From JABWBD01 sp040768665 (lineage in GTDB: Bacteria > Planctomycetota > Planctomycetia > Pirellulales > Thermoguttaceae), in contig JAXGMN010000059.1 of assembly GCA_040768665.1 (NCBI GenBank), positions 14,561 to 78,560 of the forward strand: 64,000 bases of DNA. The letters run 5' to 3'. The notes beneath the pieces were generated by a model. It ran no database searches and was not told the DNA's origin. It saw nothing but the letters and a program-made list of their open reading frames with translations. Of this stretch, positions 61,907-64,000 are shown one piece after another; within the stretch, counting starts at the first letter, position 1; every line of letters starts with the position of its first letter. The position numbers and the translations under genes were made by a program.

Positions 61907-62089
61907 TTGCTTACAGAACAACAGATTGCCCGTAGTTTTCGGAAGCTCTTCAGCAAGGGCGATTTCAGCGACGAAACGTTCGAGAAGGCCGACACTCTGC
62001 TCGACGAGTTGCGTCCCGAAAGCCCGTTGCGGCATCGCCTCGCGGTGGAACTGGAAGAGTTGCGTCGACTCCGGCTTCAGACGCACTGA
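61907..62089 (+). CDS. Small hypothetical protein, 60 residues
   Basis: A TTG start (61907) with AAGGGG about ten bases upstream, encoding LTEQQIARSFRKLFSKGDFS, then ETFEKADTLLDELRPESPLR and ending RLRLQTH. The codon choice is regular and GC-rich at the third position, unlike the shadow frames around it. The protein is charged and likely all-helical. No family recognised. The TGA at 62087-62089 is immediately followed by a REP-like hairpin, as seen behind real genes elsewhere in the window. The start is uncertain and it could be a remnant. Confidence 0.5.
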   Translation: MLTEQQIARSFRKLFSKGDFSDETFEKADTLLDELRPESPLRHRLAVELEELRRLRLQTH

Positions 62090-62122
62090 GAGCCTGTCCC
62101 AAAACCGTCGGGGACAGGCTCT
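62089..62122. repeat. Perfect 12-bp hairpin, short relative of the 17073 element
   Basis: agagcctgtccc (62089-62100) pairs exactly with gggacaggctct (62111-62122). The sequence ctgagagcct at its left edge is shared with the element at 17073, and gggacagg matches the family core. Confidence 0.7.
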
Positions 62123-62415
62123 GAGCTGTCTGCCAGGCTGCCAATCTGCCGCAGTGCGGACCAGGCAGGAAGCAGAGATCACGAGCCTCGCCAGCGGCCG
62201 CGGGATGGCCAATCGGTTTGCCATCAAGAGTCCGATCGACCGGTGCAGACGAATGGGGTTGCACAGGGGGGGCGTAGCGCGCCCGGGGCCGTGGCCGGCA
62301 TCAATGTCTCCCGGAGGTGGGCCATTTGTTGATTGAAGGAAATGAGCCGAGGCGGCACCGCGGTTGGCGGCGCCGCCTCGGCTATTGCGCACGGAGGATG
62401 GCGGCGGCGAGACGC
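62123..62415. other. Intergenic stretch before the BBP7-type gene
   Basis: Just under 300 bases after the hairpin, containing no convincing gene. A short GC-rich direct segment (gagccgaggcggc near 62345 and ggcgccgcctcggc near 62369) can form a hairpin at the 3' end of the convergent BBP7 gene and may act as its terminator. Confidence 0.45.
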
Positions 62416-63759
62416 TCAACGATTGACGTTGAAGCCGATGTTCAGGCCGTGCATGAACACGCTCTGGCGGTTGTCCGCCATGTCGATACCCATGAGGCTG
62501 GTCTCCGTCAGCGTATAGTCGATCAGGTTCGACGCACGCGCGATCCCGTCGATCCATAGTGCGGACCAGCCGACTTTGAAATCGATGGATCGCGTGAGCT
62601 TGTACTGGAGATCAAACCGGAGCTCGACTCCGGGCGACCACTCTTCCGCCGTTCGGGTATGTTTGAATCCGACGGGATCCATCGTGATCGGCGTGAAGGG
62701 TTCGTAATAAAGGGAGTTTGGCGGAATTGACTGGACTCGTCCGACAGTCGGGTAGCCTTCGTCGAGTTCCGTCCCGAGCACCCCTTCCTGGTCGATATGC
62801 TGGAAGTTGAAACCGGCAAAAAAGCGAGCCTCGGTGGAAAGGGTCAAACGTTGCGACTGCTTGAACCACCGCAGGGCGAGTTGCGGGCCGACGATGTGGT
62901 TCTGGGCATCGGCCCACCAGAAACTGTCGGCCAGAATCGTTCCGGGGGCCAGCGGTGTGGCGGTGAGTTCTTCGTCTTCTTCGTCGTCGCCCGGTTCAGT
63001 GAACACCCGCTGGAAGCGGTTTCCATAGCCCTCGAAGCTGAACGTCTCGTCAAAGGCGAAGTAGCGAACACCGCAGAAGAACTCGAAGATGCCCCCGTGG
63101 TGCACCGGATGCGTCCGGTAGAAATAATTCGCTTCCGTACCCCAGACGCTCACCTCGTTGCGGAGGATCACCTCGTCAAAGGTTACCGGCAGAGGCCGCA
63201 GCGTCATGTTGATGTATTCGCCGTCCGTATCCGTCGCTTCGATCACGTCGGCGACGTATCCCCATAGCCGTCCGATATTCTGTGAACCGTCAGGAGTGAC
63301 TTGAAGGAAAGGCTGGTCGTCGAAGACGATGTCGACTTCGGAATAGGCAAGCCGTTGGGTCTGGTCGGTGAGGTCGAAAATGCTCACCATGAAGCCCTGA
63401 TGGCCGTGGACGCAGCCGAACTCGTACCGCTGGCCACCGACCGCATCGGCACTAATGTTGGAATTGCTGAGCGTGTTGTGCTGGACCGTGCTCGCATCGG
63501 GTGCGAAAAACACGTCCCGTGTGAGTCCCGGCTTTCCGATCGGATCGGTATCCGGGGGCAGGATCCACCAGTACAAGCCGTCGAACTGAAAGAACAGTCC
63601 CTGGTCCGCTCGCGTTCCGCCGCCGAACTGGTCGAATTCGGCCGGCGCAAACAACTGCATGTCTTGATATTCCTGGGCGTTGGCTGTTACGCTCGTCAAG
63701 AGCAGTGCCAGCCAGACACCCAGCCACGGTTTCGCTCGGTATAGCAACATGGCTCCCAT
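62416..63759 (-). CDS. BBP7-family outer-membrane beta-barrel protein
   Basis: About 447 residues from the ATG at 63759 (or 63750; GAGGTGG is just upstream of the first, GGGAG of the second). Signal peptide KPWLGVWLALLLTSVTANA. The mature part starts EYQDMQLFAPAEFDQFGGG and shows TRADQGLFFQFDGLYWWI, the start of planctomycete BBP7-type barrels, with many alternating aromatic strands (YEFGCVHGHQGFMVSI, GIFEFFCGVRYFAF, LTLSTEARFFAGFNF). It ends FMHGLNIGFNVNR with a terminal hydrophobic strand as expected for a barrel. Probably an outer-membrane porin-like protein. A longer open frame upstream to 63882 lacks a signal peptide. Confidence 0.85.
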   Translation of the reverse strand: MGAMLLYRAKPWLGVWLALLLTSVTANAQEYQDMQLFAPAEFDQFGGGTRADQGLFFQFDGLYWWILPPDTDPIGKPGLTRDVFFAPDASTVQHNTLSNSNISADAVGGQRYEFGCVHGHQGFMVSIFDLTDQTQRLAYSEVDIVFDDQPFLQVTPDGSQNIGRLWGYVADVIEATDTDGEYINMTLRPLPVTFDEVILRNEVSVWGTEANYFYRTHPVHHGGIFEFFCGVRYFAFDETFSFEGYGNRFQRVFTEPGDDEEDEELTATPLAPGTILADSFWWADAQNHIVGPQLALRWFKQSQRLTLSTEARFFAGFNFQHIDQEGVLGTELDEGYPTVGRVQSIPPNSLYYEPFTPITMDPVGFKHTRTAEEWSPGVELRFDLQYKLTRSIDFKVGWSALWIDGIARASNLIDYTLTETSLMGIDMADNRQSVFMHGLNIGFNVNR

Positions 63760-64000
63760 CCACCTCGGTGTGCGCTGAGTGAAGATACCATTGCCAGACC
63801 CGCCGCCACGGAGAGTCTGCACCATGTGGTTGTGACGATAGTATCGGACGCGCCAGTCGAACCAGTTGAGTAAGAAAGGCAAGGCCTGCCGAAAATAGCG
63901 GCGTTTTTTCGTCGCGCGGCAAAGCTGCGTAGGATGCGCCGACCAGGTGGGCGCGACGTGGGCGCAGGCGGGTTGAAGATGAGCGCGCCCAGCCGGGTCG
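63760..64000. other. Window edge, nothing supported
   Basis: Only the promoter region of the BBP7-type gene can be expected here. No gene, RNA or repeat could be supported before the window ends. Confidence 0.4.

Overview
The window reads as chromosomal DNA of a GC-rich planctomycete, probably of the Pirellulales type and possibly from an uncultivated lineage. The signs are taxonomic signatures rather than any marker gene. They include an exported giant protein with an N-terminal EPLEDRCLLS motif, a BBP7-type outer-membrane protein, an SHD1-domain protein, twin clpP genes next to tig, DUF447 plus beta-RFAP synthase (tetrahydromethanopterin pathway), several Tat-exported Gfo/Idh/MocA or isomerase-type sugar enzymes, and a GH29 fucosidase and a sialidase typical of planctomycete polysaccharide scavenging. 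One tRNA gene (Gly-GCC) is present. I saw no rRNA, CRISPR array or complete IS element.

Layout. 1-9 kb: sugar kinase (cut by the window edge), SDR, lipoprotein, clpP-clpP-tig-tRNA, two membrane proteins and a glutaminyl-cyclase-like M28 protein, all on the minus strand. 9.3-13.3 kb: priA, an SHD1 protein, a coding remnant and a Kelch protein. 13.6-18.8 kb: a three-gene plus-strand unit made of a helical-repeat protein, a winged-helix/SWIM zinc-finger protein and a retron-type reverse transcriptase, with a 0.5-kb structured gap before the RT. This matches a type XIII-like retron and is the strongest candidate for an unusual system here. 18.9-26.2 kb: mtnA-purE, metallophosphoesterase, a sorbitol-dehydrogenase-like enzyme, an ATPase/TOPRIM-like pair and a fucosidase. 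26.7-30.7 kb: a beta-phosphoglucomutase/trehalose-phosphatase fusion overlapping a GH65 phosphorylase. 31-35 kb: an oxidoreductase, two tetrahydromethanopterin genes, hypA, a 221-bp inverted-repeat element and a Trm112-like gene. 35-42 kb: TlpA-like thioredoxin, membrane protein, metK, sialidase, iron-type ADH and methyltransferase. 42.2-48.2 kb: a four-gene terpenoid operon (DxDD cyclase, DUF116-polyprenyl synthase fusion, glycosyltransferase, prenyltransferase-repeat protein). 48.4-64 kb: an isomerase-like protein, a Na+/solute symporter with an extra C-terminal domain, a CAP-domain giant exported protein, a ceramidase-LamG protein, a FAAL-ACP-AONS megasynthase and the BBP7 protein.

A second theme is a dense set of intergenic palindromes in several related families. 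Most share an inner core GGGGACAGG.../...CCAGTCCCC with a conserved A:A mismatch, and they often start a few bases after a stop codon. They behave like REP/BIME elements. Some overlap gene ends: one contains the sialidase stop codon, and a different palindrome contains the Trm112 stop. One lies directly behind the inferred true end of the SWIM gene, which supports a one-base frameshift in that gene.
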